Shown: positions 15,951 through 24,215, counted from the stretch's first letter. The stretch is DNA of 27,993 bases from Methanolobus sp. UBA474 (GCA_002501695.1 DANZ01000068.1:6968-34960), one strand, 5' to 3'. A program made the numbers and translations. The notes: generated by a model from the letters alone, not told the origin.

Positions 15951-15966
15951 GAAAGCGTATATTTAT
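15951..15966 (+). promoter_or_regulatory. Candidate promoter for secY-adk-cmk-cbf5
   Basis: GAAAGCGTATATTTAT carries a purine-rich BRE-like part and a TATATTTAT box. A transcript would start around 15985-15990 and leave about 50 nt of leader before the secY ATG at 16037. The box lies just downstream of the hairpin on the uL15 stop, so secY can probably be made independently of the ribosomal genes. Confidence 0.45.
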
Positions 15967-16036
15967 TAATATTTAAGATTATTTAGCCATACTTGTTAAA
16001 TGAATCGTATGGATTTCCCAGTCAAGGGTGGAATTA

Positions 16037-17512
16037 ATGAGTCTTAAGGAAAGTTTAAAACCAATTTTTAATAAACTACCTGCGGTTGCAAGTCCCGAAG
16101 GGCACGTGCATTTCAAAAACAAATTGATGTGGACACTTGGAATCCTCGTGCTTTATTTCGTGCTAGCTAACGTCCCGCTTTTTGGATTGTCACCGGATTC
16201 GATCGATCTGTTCGAGTCTTATCGCGCATTCTTTGCAGGAGCTTCCGGGTCTCTGATGCTTCTTGGTATCGGGCCGATCGTCACCGCATCGATCGTTCTT
16301 CAGTTGCTGGTCGGTGCCGACGTTATCAAGCTTGATATGTCCAATCCTGAGGATCAGGCATTCTTCCAGGGCGCGCAGAAAGCTCTGGTTTTCGTGATGA
16401 TAGTCCTTGAGGCTCTGCCGCAGATAGTCGGCGGTTTCGTGATGCCGGATGAAGCGATTGCAGCTGCTCTTGGTGTAGGTGTAGGAGTTATCACACTCAT
16501 TCTGTTCCTGCAGATATGTATTGGTGGTGTGCTGATCCTCTTCATGGACGAGGTAGTTTCCAAATGGGGTATCGGTTCAGGCGTAGGCTTGTTCATCGTG
16601 GCCGGCGTATCACAGCAGATAGTTACGGGTCTGTTCAGCTGGGTCAGTGATTCCACAGGCTTACCCGCAGGTTTCTTCCCCAAATGGGTCTACATAATCC
16701 AGAATGTCGGTATCGATTACCTGTTCACAGGTGATGGTATCATGTTCATGCTGATCAGGGGAGGCATACTTGCTCTTGTGAGTACTATCATTATCTTCAT
16801 GCTTGTAGTATACGTTGAAAGTACCCGTATCGAGATCCCTCTGGCACACAGTGCCGTAAGGGGAGCAAGAGGCAAGTTCCCGGTAAAACTCATATATGCA
16901 TCAGTCCTCCCGATGATCCTTGTCAGGGCATTGCAGGCCAATATCCAGTTGATAGGACTTCTGCTCAGCAGCAGGGGGATCACTATCCTGGGAGAGTTCC
17001 AGGGTTCGACCCCTGTCAATGGTCTGATGTATTATCTGGCCCCCATCAATAGCCCTTATGACTGGATACCCTCTCTTGTGAGGGAGTCCTTTACCAGCTA
17101 TGGTGCTGTTGCCCCGGCGACATGGCAGATCGCTCTGCACGTGCTGGTAGACGCAGCTTTCCTGATAGGAGGAGGTATTATCTTCGCTCTGTTCTGGATC
17201 GAGACTACCGGAATGGGTGCCAAGCCTACTGCGAAGAAGATCTTTAATTCGGGAATGCAGATCCCCGGTTTCAGAAGGAACGTAGGGAGTATTGAAAAAG
17301 TAATGATACGGTACATTCCGAAGGTCACTGTCATTGGCGGTGCTTTCATAGGTGTCCTTACTTTGGTGGCAAGTCTGATGGGTACCCTGGGAGGTGCAGG
17401 AGGTACAGGGCTTCTGCTTGCAGTCAGTATCGTCTACCGTCTCTATGAGGATATAGCATCCGAACAGATGATGGAAATGCATCCGATGGTCAGGTCCTTC
17501 TTCGGACAATAA
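16037..17512 (+). CDS. secY: Preprotein translocase channel SecY (Sec61 alpha)
   Basis: SecY is the protein-conducting channel in the cytoplasmic membrane and receives nascent chains from the ribosome. The 491-residue protein is hydrophobic, with about ten membrane segments, an N-terminal MSLKESLKPIFNKLPAVASPEG, the helix region GSGVGLFIVAGVSQQIV and the cytoplasmic loop ESTRIEIPLAHSAVRG typical of archaeal SecY. Length is in the usual archaeal range (about 430-490). The ATG at 16037 is chosen over an in-frame GTG at 16028 because GGTGG (16027-16031) lies at good spacing before it. Its neighbours adk and the EMC3-like gene follow in the order common to euryarchaea. Confidence 0.97.
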   Translation: MSLKESLKPIFNKLPAVASPEGHVHFKNKLMWTLGILVLYFVLANVPLFGLSPDSIDLFESYRAFFAGASGSLMLLGIGPIVTASIVLQLLVGADVIKLDMSNPEDQAFFQGAQKALVFVMIVLEALPQIVGGFVMPDEAIAAALGVGVGVITLILFLQICIGGVLILFMDEVVSKWGIGSGVGLFIVAGVSQQIVTGLFSWVSDSTGLPAGFFPKWVYIIQNVGIDYLFTGDGIMFMLIRGGILALVSTIIIFMLVVYVESTRIEIPLAHSAVRGARGKFPVKLIYASVLPMILVRALQANIQLIGLLLSSRGITILGEFQGSTPVNGLMYYLAPINSPYDWIPSLVRESFTSYGAVAPATWQIALHVLVDAAFLIGGGIIFALFWIETTGMGAKPTAKKIFNSGMQIPGFRRNVGSIEKVMIRYIPKVTVIGGAFIGVLTLVASLMGTLGGAGGTGLLLAVSIVYRLYEDIASEQMMEMHPMVRSFFGQ

Positions 17513-17526
17513 ATCAGGTGTTAAGT

Positions 17527-18177
17527 ATGAACATAGTATTATTCGGTCCGCCGGGTGCCGGGAAAGGCACCCAGGCCAAGGAATTGACTAAGAAGTACGG
17601 CATTCCTCACATATCGACAGGAGATATCCTCCGGGCAAATGTCCGCGACGGGACTGAACTCGGTATGAAGGCAAAGGAATACATGGACCGGGGCGAATTA
17701 GTCCCGGACACTGTGCTCATCGGTCTTATAAGGAACAGGCTGAATGAACCGGACTGTAAGGAAGGTTATCTTCTCGACGGTTACCCCCGGACTATCCCTC
17801 AGGCAGATGCACTTGACATCATACTCCGGGAGATAGGTAAACTCCTGGATGTGGTGATCAACATTGATGTTTCAGATGACTCTCTTGTGGAGCGGCTAAG
17901 CGGCCGCAGAACATGTCCCACTTGCGGTGAAAGCTACCATGTGGTTTTCAATCCTCCTGAACAACAGGGAGTATGTGACGCATGTGGTTCACAGCTTTAT
18001 CAGAGGGACGATGACCGGGAAGAGGTTATCCGGCAGAGGCTTGCTGTCTATAACCAAAAGACAAAACCATTGATCGATTACTATGCTAAGGCCGGTATCC
18101 TTGTCAATATAGACGGCAGCCGGAGTGTCGATGAGGTATTCCGTGCAGTTTCCGGGGTAATGGACAAATACAAGTAG
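17527..18177 (+). CDS. adk: Adenylate kinase, zinc-LID type
   Basis: Adk converts ATP and AMP into two ADP. The 216-residue protein has the P-loop GPPGAGKGT (7-15), the AMP-site segment HISTGDILRANV (28-39) and DGYPRT (84-89). The LID carries four cysteines at 130, 133, 150 and 153 in C-x2-C...C-x2-C, so it is the zinc-binding, bacterial-like type rather than the distinct short archaeal AdkA of Methanococcus. This implies an old transfer into the lineage (inference). ATG at 17527 has AGGTG at 17516-17520; an in-frame GTG at 17518 is less likely. It sits right after secY. Confidence 0.95.
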   Translation: MNIVLFGPPGAGKGTQAKELTKKYGIPHISTGDILRANVRDGTELGMKAKEYMDRGELVPDTVLIGLIRNRLNEPDCKEGYLLDGYPRTIPQADALDIILREIGKLLDVVINIDVSDDSLVERLSGRRTCPTCGESYHVVFNPPEQQGVCDACGSQLYQRDDDREEVIRQRLAVYNQKTKPLIDYYAKAGILVNIDGSRSVDEVFRAVSGVMDKYK

Positions 18178-18207
18178 CTGATTAATCTAATACGGTGATG
18201 ATAACCT

Positions 18208-18828
18208 GTGGTAACTGCCAACTATAAGAAACAGCTGGAGAGAGGACTGCTTGCTCTGGGCATTTCCCTGATGATAGGTATTATGGTACTGGGACAGGAG
18301 TTCAGGGATTCACTGGGAAAGTCCGTAGGATTTTTCATGGATCCTCTGGTCACTCTTCTCGGGGCCAGTAATTTCCATATCGTGCTGTTCATAATGGCAG
18401 CAATAACTGCCCTTTACGCAACGCTCATCCAGAAGTACACAATGGACTGGGACCTTATGCGTAACGTTCAGGAAAAGATGCGTGTGTTCCAGAAAGAGTT
18501 CAGAGAGGCTCAGCTTTCCAACAATGCCGCCCTGATGAAGAAAATGGAGGGCCAGCGCGCTGAGATGATGACCGAGCAACTGGAAATGTCAAAGCAGCAG
18601 TTCAAGCCTATGGCCTATATCAGTATAATCTCTCTTCCGCTATTCATGTGGGCTTATTTCTATATCAAAAGCCATGAAGGCGCAACAATGGTTTTCCCTT
18701 TCTGGGGTGAACATATACTGACAAACACTATGCTTGGTCCTTTCCAGTACTGGATATTCTGGTACTTCATCGCATCCCTGGCAGTGAGCCAGTTAATGAG
18801 AAAAGCACTGGATGTCGGTGGAATTTAA
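18208..18828 (+). CDS. EMC3/TMCO1 (DUF106) family membrane insertase
   Basis: The 206-residue protein has a hydrophobic segment near 12-29, a long one near 45-76, a charged, helical cytoplasmic stretch (about 80-130, rich in Gln, Glu, Lys and Met, coiled-coil-like), and two further hydrophobic segments near 135-153 and 178-197. This is the layout of the archaeal DUF106 proteins, which are related to the YidC/Oxa1 and eukaryotic EMC3/TMCO1 insertases and help place small membrane proteins. The GTG start at 18208 has GGTGA at 18194-18198. Its position beside secY fits a role in membrane insertion. The exact substrates cannot be told from sequence. Confidence 0.88.
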   Translation: MVTANYKKQLERGLLALGISLMIGIMVLGQEFRDSLGKSVGFFMDPLVTLLGASNFHIVLFIMAAITALYATLIQKYTMDWDLMRNVQEKMRVFQKEFREAQLSNNAALMKKMEGQRAEMMTEQLEMSKQQFKPMAYISIISLPLFMWAYFYIKSHEGATMVFPFWGEHILTNTMLGPFQYWIFWYFIASLAVSQLMRKALDVGGI

Positions 18829-19371
18829 GTGCTGCTTACAATAAGCGGTCTGCCGGGCAGTGGCACAACCACTGTTTCCCGCATTCTTTCTCAGAAGCAT
18901 GGACTTGAGATAGTGTCCGCAGGTGAGGTTTTCCGTTCTCTTGCGAAAGATTATGGCATGACCCTCGCAGAGTTTGGCGAGCTGGCAGAATCGGATGATT
19001 CTATCGATCTTAAGATCGATGAGCTTCAGAAGGACATAGCCCGTACCAGGGATAATATCATTCTTGAAGGAAGGCTTGCAGGCCATATGGCAGCATGCGC
19101 TCTCAAAGTATGGATCAAAGCGCCCGTTGAAGTGAGGGTCAGGCGCATTGTGGCCCGGGAATCCGGTTCCTTTGAGCAGAAACTTAATGAAACAAAGGAG
19201 CGCGAAGCATCGGAAGCTATCAGGTACAGTAGCATCTACGGTATTGACATAGGTGATCTCTCAGTCTATGATCTTGTCATTGATTCCATGAAATGGGACC
19301 AGTTCAGGGTTGCGGATATTATCTCCTGTGCAATTGAATGTTTTTTGAACAACGATCCCGGACGGTTATGA
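18829..19371 (+). CDS. cmk: Cytidylate kinase
   Basis: Cmk phosphorylates CMP and dCMP in pyrimidine nucleotide recycling. The 180-residue protein has the P-loop GLPGSGTTT (7-15), the archaeal Cmk pattern, then IILEGRLAGHMA (about 77-88) and the Arg-rich VRVRRIVARE. Length is normal for the archaeal enzyme. It starts with GTG directly after the stop of the previous gene, with GGTGG at 18817-18821. Some archaea insert eL34 or eL14 around this point; both are absent here. Confidence 0.94.
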   Translation: MLLTISGLPGSGTTTVSRILSQKHGLEIVSAGEVFRSLAKDYGMTLAEFGELAESDDSIDLKIDELQKDIARTRDNIILEGRLAGHMAACALKVWIKAPVEVRVRRIVARESGSFEQKLNETKEREASEAIRYSSIYGIDIGDLSVYDLVIDSMKWDQFRVADIISCAIECFLNNDPGRL

Positions 19372-19372
19372 T

Positions 19373-20413
19373 ATGAGTTCCGATGATATAAGATGTGATC
19401 ATGTGGGATCTGCTGGAATGTTACCATCGGAGTATCCCCGGGAGCTTGTCATAAAGAAGCAGGCGCAGACAAATCCTTCATATGGTTGTCCTCCTGCTGA
19501 ACGCCCTGTAATGGAATATATTGAAAGAGGTGTAGTGAATCTGGATAAGCCCCGGGGGCCTACGAGCCACGAGGTTACCGCATGGGTCAAGGACATACTT
19601 GAGCTCAACCGTGCCGGGCATTCAGGTTCCCTGGATCCGGGTGTCACCGGCGTCCAGCCTATAATGCTTGGCAAGGCTACAAAAGTGGTCTCAGCCCTGC
19701 GCCTGTCGGGTAAGGAATACATCTGTCTTATGAGCCTTCATGAACCGGCTTCCGAGAAAAAGGTGCGCAGCGTATGCAAAGAGTTCAGCGGTCCTGTTTT
19801 CCAGATGCCTCCTGTGATATCCGCTGTGAAGCGCGAACTGCGGGTCAGGATGATCTATTATCTTGAAGTGCTTGAGGTAAAGGACAAGTCCGTACTTATG
19901 AGAGTTGGCTGCGAGGCCGGCACCTACATGCGCAAACTGTGCCATGATATCGGTGCAGCTCTTGGAACCGGTGCCCACATGCAGCAGCTGCGCAGGACCA
20001 AGACCGGTCCTTTCAGGGAAGACACTCTTGTGACCCTTCAGGAGCTGAAGGATGCCTATGTATTCTGGAAAGAGGACGGCGAAGAGTGTCATATCCGCAG
20101 AGTGGTCCGACCGCTTGAAGAAGGCTTGTCTCATCTGCCCCGGATAATCATCCGGGACAGTGCTGTTGATGCGGTGTGCCAGGGCGCCTCACTTGCCGTG
20201 CCGGGCATAGTAAGCCTTGACAGCAATATCAAAATAGGCGACGAGGTATGCCTCTTAAGCTTAAAAGGCGAGGCAGTATCCCTGTCCAGATCGCTCATGG
20301 ACACTGAGGAAATGCTTCGTTCAGAGCATGGTCTTGCAGCATCGACCGAAAGAGTAATAATGGTTGCTGGCACTTATCCGCAAGGCTGGAAGAGCAAAGC
20401 ACGCGAAACATAA
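19373..20413 (+). CDS. cbf5: tRNA/rRNA pseudouridine synthase Cbf5 (TruB family)
   Basis: Cbf5 is the catalytic subunit of the H/ACA guide RNA complex that makes pseudouridine in rRNA, and it can also act on tRNA U55 alone. The 346-residue protein has GVVNLDKPRGPTSHEVTAWV (53-72) and the catalytic motif GHSGSLDPGVTG (82-93) with Asp88. The second half has the archaeal GTYMRKLCHDIGAALGTGAHM and a C-terminal PUA domain (about 255-335) ending GTYPQGWKSKA. The ATG at 19373 overlaps nothing and has a poor ribosome site; a later Met (residue 16) is a possible alternative start. tRNA-Ser begins one base after its stop. Confidence 0.95.
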   Translation: MSSDDIRCDHVGSAGMLPSEYPRELVIKKQAQTNPSYGCPPAERPVMEYIERGVVNLDKPRGPTSHEVTAWVKDILELNRAGHSGSLDPGVTGVQPIMLGKATKVVSALRLSGKEYICLMSLHEPASEKKVRSVCKEFSGPVFQMPPVISAVKRELRVRMIYYLEVLEVKDKSVLMRVGCEAGTYMRKLCHDIGAALGTGAHMQQLRRTKTGPFREDTLVTLQELKDAYVFWKEDGEECHIRRVVRPLEEGLSHLPRIIIRDSAVDAVCQGASLAVPGIVSLDSNIKIGDEVCLLSLKGEAVSLSRSLMDTEEMLRSEHGLAASTERVIMVAGTYPQGWKSKARET

Positions 20414-20414
20414 T

Positions 20415-20498
20415 GCCGAGGTAGTCTAGTGGTAGGGCGCAAGCCTGGAAAGCTTGTGGGGCATCCGCCCCTCGGGAGTTCGAATCTCCCCCTCGGCG
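20415..20498 (+). tRNA. tRNA-Ser (GGA)
   Basis: A full class II tRNA can be folded by eye: acceptor stem GCCGAGG (20415-20421) with CCTCGGC (20491-20497) and discriminator G; anticodon stem CAAGC/GCTTG around the loop CTGGAAA, giving anticodon GGA (Ser, UCC/UCU codons); a long variable arm GGGGC-ATCC-GCCCC, as expected for serine; and a T arm GGGAG-TTCGAAT-CTCCC. No intron and no encoded CCA. It is followed by CTTTTCT, a short T tract that may end transcription. It starts one base after the cbf5 stop codon, so co-transcription with cbf5 is likely. Confidence 0.96.
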
Positions 20499-20613
20499 CT
20501 TTTCTAAAACAACTGAAGATCTGTCACTCCCAGTTTCAAGGCATTCTTTTTCCTGCCTGTACTTTGAAGGGGTAAGTAATTTTAATATCCGTGTAATACT
20601 TATTTCTAAAGAT

Positions 20614-21072
20614 ATGATCGCCAACAGTGAGTTTGATATGAGCTTATCCAACATCATTTTTAGCAGCTGCCTGCAGGCTGTGGATTGGGAAGAAGCCTCA
20701 CTACTGTTTGAGCGTGCTCCTTTAGGTAAACAGAAACGTGATCCTGAAAAGCTGCAGAGGGCATTTGAAGCAAGTTATGCGGTCATTGTTGTTCGCGATT
20801 CCGGTAAACTGGTTGGCATGGGCCGCGCTCTCTGTGATGGTGAATATCAGGCTGCTATTTATGATATGGCAGTCCTGCCTGAATATCAGGGAAAAGGTAT
20901 CGGAAAAAATATCATTGGCAGACTGTGTGAAAAGCTGCCGGTGGAAAATATAATCCTGTATTCGGTCCCGGGTCGTGAGGGCTTCTACATTAAATGCGGT
21001 TTCAGGAAAATGCGTACTGCAATGGCAAGATTAAATCCGTTTATGTCTGGTCAGGATAGTGGTTACCTTTGA
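20614..21072 (+). CDS. GNAT family N-acetyltransferase
   Basis: The 152-residue protein has the GNAT fold signature: VLPEYQGKGIGKNII with the acetyl-CoA loop QGKGIG (92-97), preceded by the beta strands around VIVVRDSGKLVGMGRAL and followed by the C-terminal GFYIKCGFRKM (113-123) that closes the active site. The acceptor (protein, small molecule or antibiotic) cannot be told. ATG at 20614 is used; ATG at 20638 (MSLSNIIF) is possible and neither has a strong ribosome site. It is the first of three accessory genes between cbf5/tRNA-Ser and the uS13 block, and is convergent with the metallopeptidase. Confidence 0.85.
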   Translation: MIANSEFDMSLSNIIFSSCLQAVDWEEASLLFERAPLGKQKRDPEKLQRAFEASYAVIVVRDSGKLVGMGRALCDGEYQAAIYDMAVLPEYQGKGIGKNIIGRLCEKLPVENIILYSVPGREGFYIKCGFRKMRTAMARLNPFMSGQDSGYL

Positions 21073-21079
21073 TTGCAGG

Positions 21080-21095
21080 CTTTTTATTATAAAAG
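21080..21095. terminator. Convergent-gene hairpin terminator
   Basis: CTTTT (21080-21084) and AAAAG (21091-21095) form a short stem around TATTAT. It lies in the 41-base gap between two convergent genes (acetyltransferase on plus, metallopeptidase on minus), and on either strand the stem ends in T or A tracts, so it can serve both directions. AT-rich, hence weak. Confidence 0.4.
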
Positions 21096-21113
21096 GTAGT
21101 GAAGATCTAATCC

Positions 21114-24100
21114 TCACTCCTTCTTCTTTTTCTCTTTCATGTCATTCACTTTTGCTCTTATCTGCTCCTGTGCCTTCTTCAGGTGAGGCTGGGTCTGCTC
21201 ATAAGCCACTTTGCTCTGGCGGGCAAGCTCCTTTGTCCCCTTTGCTGTCAGCTCGGCAGCCTTCCTGCTTCCTTCTTTTATCGCAGGGAGCCCCTTTTCA
21301 TTAAACTCGCTCAGTCCTTTCTTCGAAAGCTCTCCTACTCTTGCATTCTTCTTCCCAATAACAACGAGCCCTGCTCCCATTATCGGGAGTATCAGCCACA
21401 TAAGCGGGAACTTCCGGTCACTGCCATCGATATCGGTTATGTCGGCTATATCCAGGTCGAACTCCTCCCCCAGATCGCCTTCATAGGCATAGACGGGGTC
21501 TGTATCCCTGTAGGTCTCGTAGGGCATGTCGCCCACGATGCCGGTCTTCCTCAGGGAGAATGTATGGCTGCCGAAGTACTCTCCGGGCTCCTCCAGTCTG
21601 CTGGCAAGCTCCTGATTGCTTATTGTATAGCTTTCCTGCGCAGTGTACTCTACTGAATACGGGAGGATGCTAATATCCGCCTCCACATTTCCGGGCAGCG
21701 GCTGGACGTAAAGCAGACTGTCCCTGAGGTCGACCACGTACTCATAATCATCCCCTTTACCAGGCCCGGTATAGTGCACTTTTACAAGGTACTGTTTTAC
21801 TTCTTTATCGCTGACCTTCAGGTAAGCTCCGTCCATCCTCACGGCAACGCTCCTGTTAAGCCTCTCGTGGTGTGCCGCTCTTCCGATGATCATGCCTTTC
21901 CTGTACTGTATCTCTGTTGTGGAATTGAAGCAACCCAGGTCAAAGAAGTGTTCTCCTATGTCGTAGGCCCCATTGCTGTTGGTATCGATGAAGCCTTCAA
22001 AGGGGTCCCTCTTCCCGTTGCCTTCGGTGGTGTCGGCAAAGAACCCATGCTCCGTGAAGAGCCTGTCGATATCTGCAGCCTTGCTGGGATTTGCCTGTTT
22101 GAATGCCAGGTAATAGTCATAAAAGTCATTCCTCTGTACCTTCAGTACTGACCAGATGTTCTCCAGGGGCATGGTGATGGAATCTCCTTCCTCGTTGTTG
22201 CTGTCGCAAAGGTCCCATAGCAGTGAAGCAACGGCGAACTCCTCCATGTACCCCCGGCTGTCCCAGGGACGGTAGTTGTTCTCCAGGCTTCCGAAAGATG
22301 CATAGACATCTGGCTTTGTAACTCCATCTGCTGGATTGGAGTCCCCGTACTTGTCAGATATTGCCAGTGCTATGAACTCCGCGAACCCTTCAACGAAAGA
22401 GTCCCCCGTATTCGGATTAAGGAATCCGTTATGGTTGGCGCTACCGGATGCCAGCATTCCGTCCGGCCAGCTCCCATAGGTGGCATACATCAGGTGATGA
22501 GCGAACTCATGGTACTCGCGGTTCTTGGGCCTGTTGGAGTTTGAGTATCCGGCATCATTACTGGAAATCAGTATTCGCGCATCGGAGGGTGAGTAGAGTG
22601 TCTTATCTTCCGTATTGCCCACAAGCACCTTCACAGGCAGCTTATGATCCACATCTGCTTTCAATTCCACAAGGCAGAAATCCACTGCCTCGTGCATGTG
22701 GGCATATATCACAGAAAGGCTTTTGAGGTCTGAAAGCCAGCCTGTGCTGCTGCGAGCCTTTTCGTCCCGGGCCCCGTCAAGCCTTATATTCGCTTCAATG
22801 TCCTGATGGTCCTTCAGCCTGAATTCCTTATAGTAAAACACGCTTCTGTATGTGCTGCCGCTCAGGTCATATACAATGAAATAGTTCTTTCCATCCCTTT
22901 CATAAATGAAGTCAACCCATAATTCTACTTTGACATCGTCCTCTTTATCGTTTAACTCTATTGTGAGCGGTATCCTGAAGTCTCCATCCTTGTCCGTACT
23001 CCCTTTGAATGTTTCACCTTTCACCTTCACGGTCATTTGAGCATACGGCATAGGATTGCCATCAGCATCGACCACGTAACCGTAAATTGAAACGCTCTTC
23101 TTCCCGGATACCGGCAGGTTTGTTTCAAGAATATATGGATGTGCACCACTTCCCATTGCTATGGGCGTATATTTCTGGCTCACGACTATTTTGTGGCACT
23201 CTTCCTCAAATTCACTTACAACGTTCTCTATATCTGATTCTCTGACCTTCATCTGTTTTATGATGTTCCCGTTGTACAGGAGGAAATCATTGATCAGCAC
23301 CGCGTAGTTGTAGCTTATACTTATGTCATACTCCTCATAACGCTCACTCGTGCCGGGTTCAATTCGGGTGACCTTCTGGGTTGGTGACCATTGCAGCATA
23401 TAGTAACCTGTTGATGTCCCGCCCTGTCCGAATGAACCATAATTGTAGCTGGATACTTTAGCATGTTCGGGGGGATTGCTCATATATTCTTTTCTTATAT
23501 AACTCCCAACAAGGTAATCATCAGGAGTCTGATAACTGGTCTCCCTGCTGAAACTTCCTCTGTAAAGTTTTGTCTCTGCATAGTAGTCAGTGTCAACATA
23601 CCTGAATACAGGGGTGAAAATGATCTTGTCCCAGTAATCCGTTTCAAACCTGCTGGTTTCAGTATCAGGGAACTCCGGTGTCTCCACAGAGAAGCTTACG
23701 GGAGATGCATGCACCTTCTTTGAGATTTTGACTATGTAGTCAGGATACGATGGCTGCCAGTCAGGATATTTTTTCTGCATCTCTCCGGTGTTGCCAAAGA
23801 ATTGGAAGATCAGGGTAGACTCCTCATCTCCTTCCTGGAAACCTGAGAACTTGACAGCATCGAATACTATTCTCTCCTGCCCGGCGTATTCTATCTGTGA
23901 GGGGTTATTTATGTCGCCCTCCATCTTTAGCTGAATCCTTCCGCCGTTTTTCGTTATATCTATCGTCTGTGTCAGTTCCCTTACCAGCGGGTCATCGATG
24001 ATAAGGACCACTTTGAACATCTCCCCGGATGCTACATTATCGGGCATCTCTATCCTGACGCTGTCCTGCGCAGAGGCTGTTGCCATTGACATGATGATCA

Positions 24101-24155
24101 AGAAGCTGAGGATATAATATATCTGTGGTTTTATATGTGGCTTTGTTTTGTTCAT
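21114..24155 (-). CDS. Surface-anchored HExxH zinc metallopeptidase, large
   Basis: I do not recognise a named family, but the parts can be read. The 1013-residue protein starts at ATG 24155 (ATGs and a TTG slightly upstream are weaker). In order: signal peptide about 12-29 with likely cleavage after ASA; long extracellular part without clear family; a carboxypeptidase-regulatory-like beta segment near 355-397 (GYVVDADGNPMPYAQMTV); zinc motif HEFAHH at 549-554 with EGFAEF (E589) downstream, the gluzincin arrangement of ligands; an EF-hand-like loop DTNSNGAYDIGE at 724-735; a membrane helix about 916-934; and a basic, amphipathic tail of about 75 residues facing the cytoplasm. Probably degrades or processes extracellular protein or surface-layer material. 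Divergent from the MFS gene. Confidence 0.75.
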   Translation of the reverse strand: MNKTKPHIKPQIYYILSFLIIMSMATASAQDSVRIEMPDNVASGEMFKVVLIIDDPLVRELTQTIDITKNGGRIQLKMEGDINNPSQIEYAGQERIVFDAVKFSGFQEGDEESTLIFQFFGNTGEMQKKYPDWQPSYPDYIVKISKKVHASPVSFSVETPEFPDTETSRFETDYWDKIIFTPVFRYVDTDYYAETKLYRGSFSRETSYQTPDDYLVGSYIRKEYMSNPPEHAKVSSYNYGSFGQGGTSTGYYMLQWSPTQKVTRIEPGTSERYEEYDISISYNYAVLINDFLLYNGNIIKQMKVRESDIENVVSEFEEECHKIVVSQKYTPIAMGSGAHPYILETNLPVSGKKSVSIYGYVVDADGNPMPYAQMTVKVKGETFKGSTDKDGDFRIPLTIELNDKEDDVKVELWVDFIYERDGKNYFIVYDLSGSTYRSVFYYKEFRLKDHQDIEANIRLDGARDEKARSSTGWLSDLKSLSVIYAHMHEAVDFCLVELKADVDHKLPVKVLVGNTEDKTLYSPSDARILISSNDAGYSNSNRPKNREYHEFAHHLMYATYGSWPDGMLASGSANHNGFLNPNTGDSFVEGFAEFIALAISDKYGDSNPADGVTKPDVYASFGSLENNYRPWDSRGYMEEFAVASLLWDLCDSNNEEGDSITMPLENIWSVLKVQRNDFYDYYLAFKQANPSKAADIDRLFTEHGFFADTTEGNGKRDPFEGFIDTNSNGAYDIGEHFFDLGCFNSTTEIQYRKGMIIGRAAHHERLNRSVAVRMDGAYLKVSDKEVKQYLVKVHYTGPGKGDDYEYVVDLRDSLLYVQPLPGNVEADISILPYSVEYTAQESYTISNQELASRLEEPGEYFGSHTFSLRKTGIVGDMPYETYRDTDPVYAYEGDLGEEFDLDIADITDIDGSDRKFPLMWLILPIMGAGLVVIGKKNARVGELSKKGLSEFNEKGLPAIKEGSRKAAELTAKGTKELARQSKVAYEQTQPHLKKAQEQIRAKVNDMKEKKKKE

Positions 24156-24200
24156 AATTTCGCCCATGAAAAAGATCAATTACAGAATATATTATTATTA

Positions 24201-24215
24201 TAATATATATAAAAA
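24201..24215 (-). promoter_or_regulatory. Candidate TATA region of the metallopeptidase
   Basis: On the minus strand this reads TTTTTATATATATTA, about 46-60 bases upstream of the ATG at 24155. The 170-base divergent region up to the MFS gene is the most AT-rich of the window, so a specific box cannot be fixed. Confidence 0.4.

Noticed and set aside
16000..16047. 15-residue frame overlapping the secY start
   Set aside because: In another frame and most simply chance in a leader; no ribosome site.
21455..21490. Possible repeat of the tRNA-Ser 3' end as an attachment site
   Set aside because: Only a few scattered matching bases inside the metallopeptidase gene; no true repeat.
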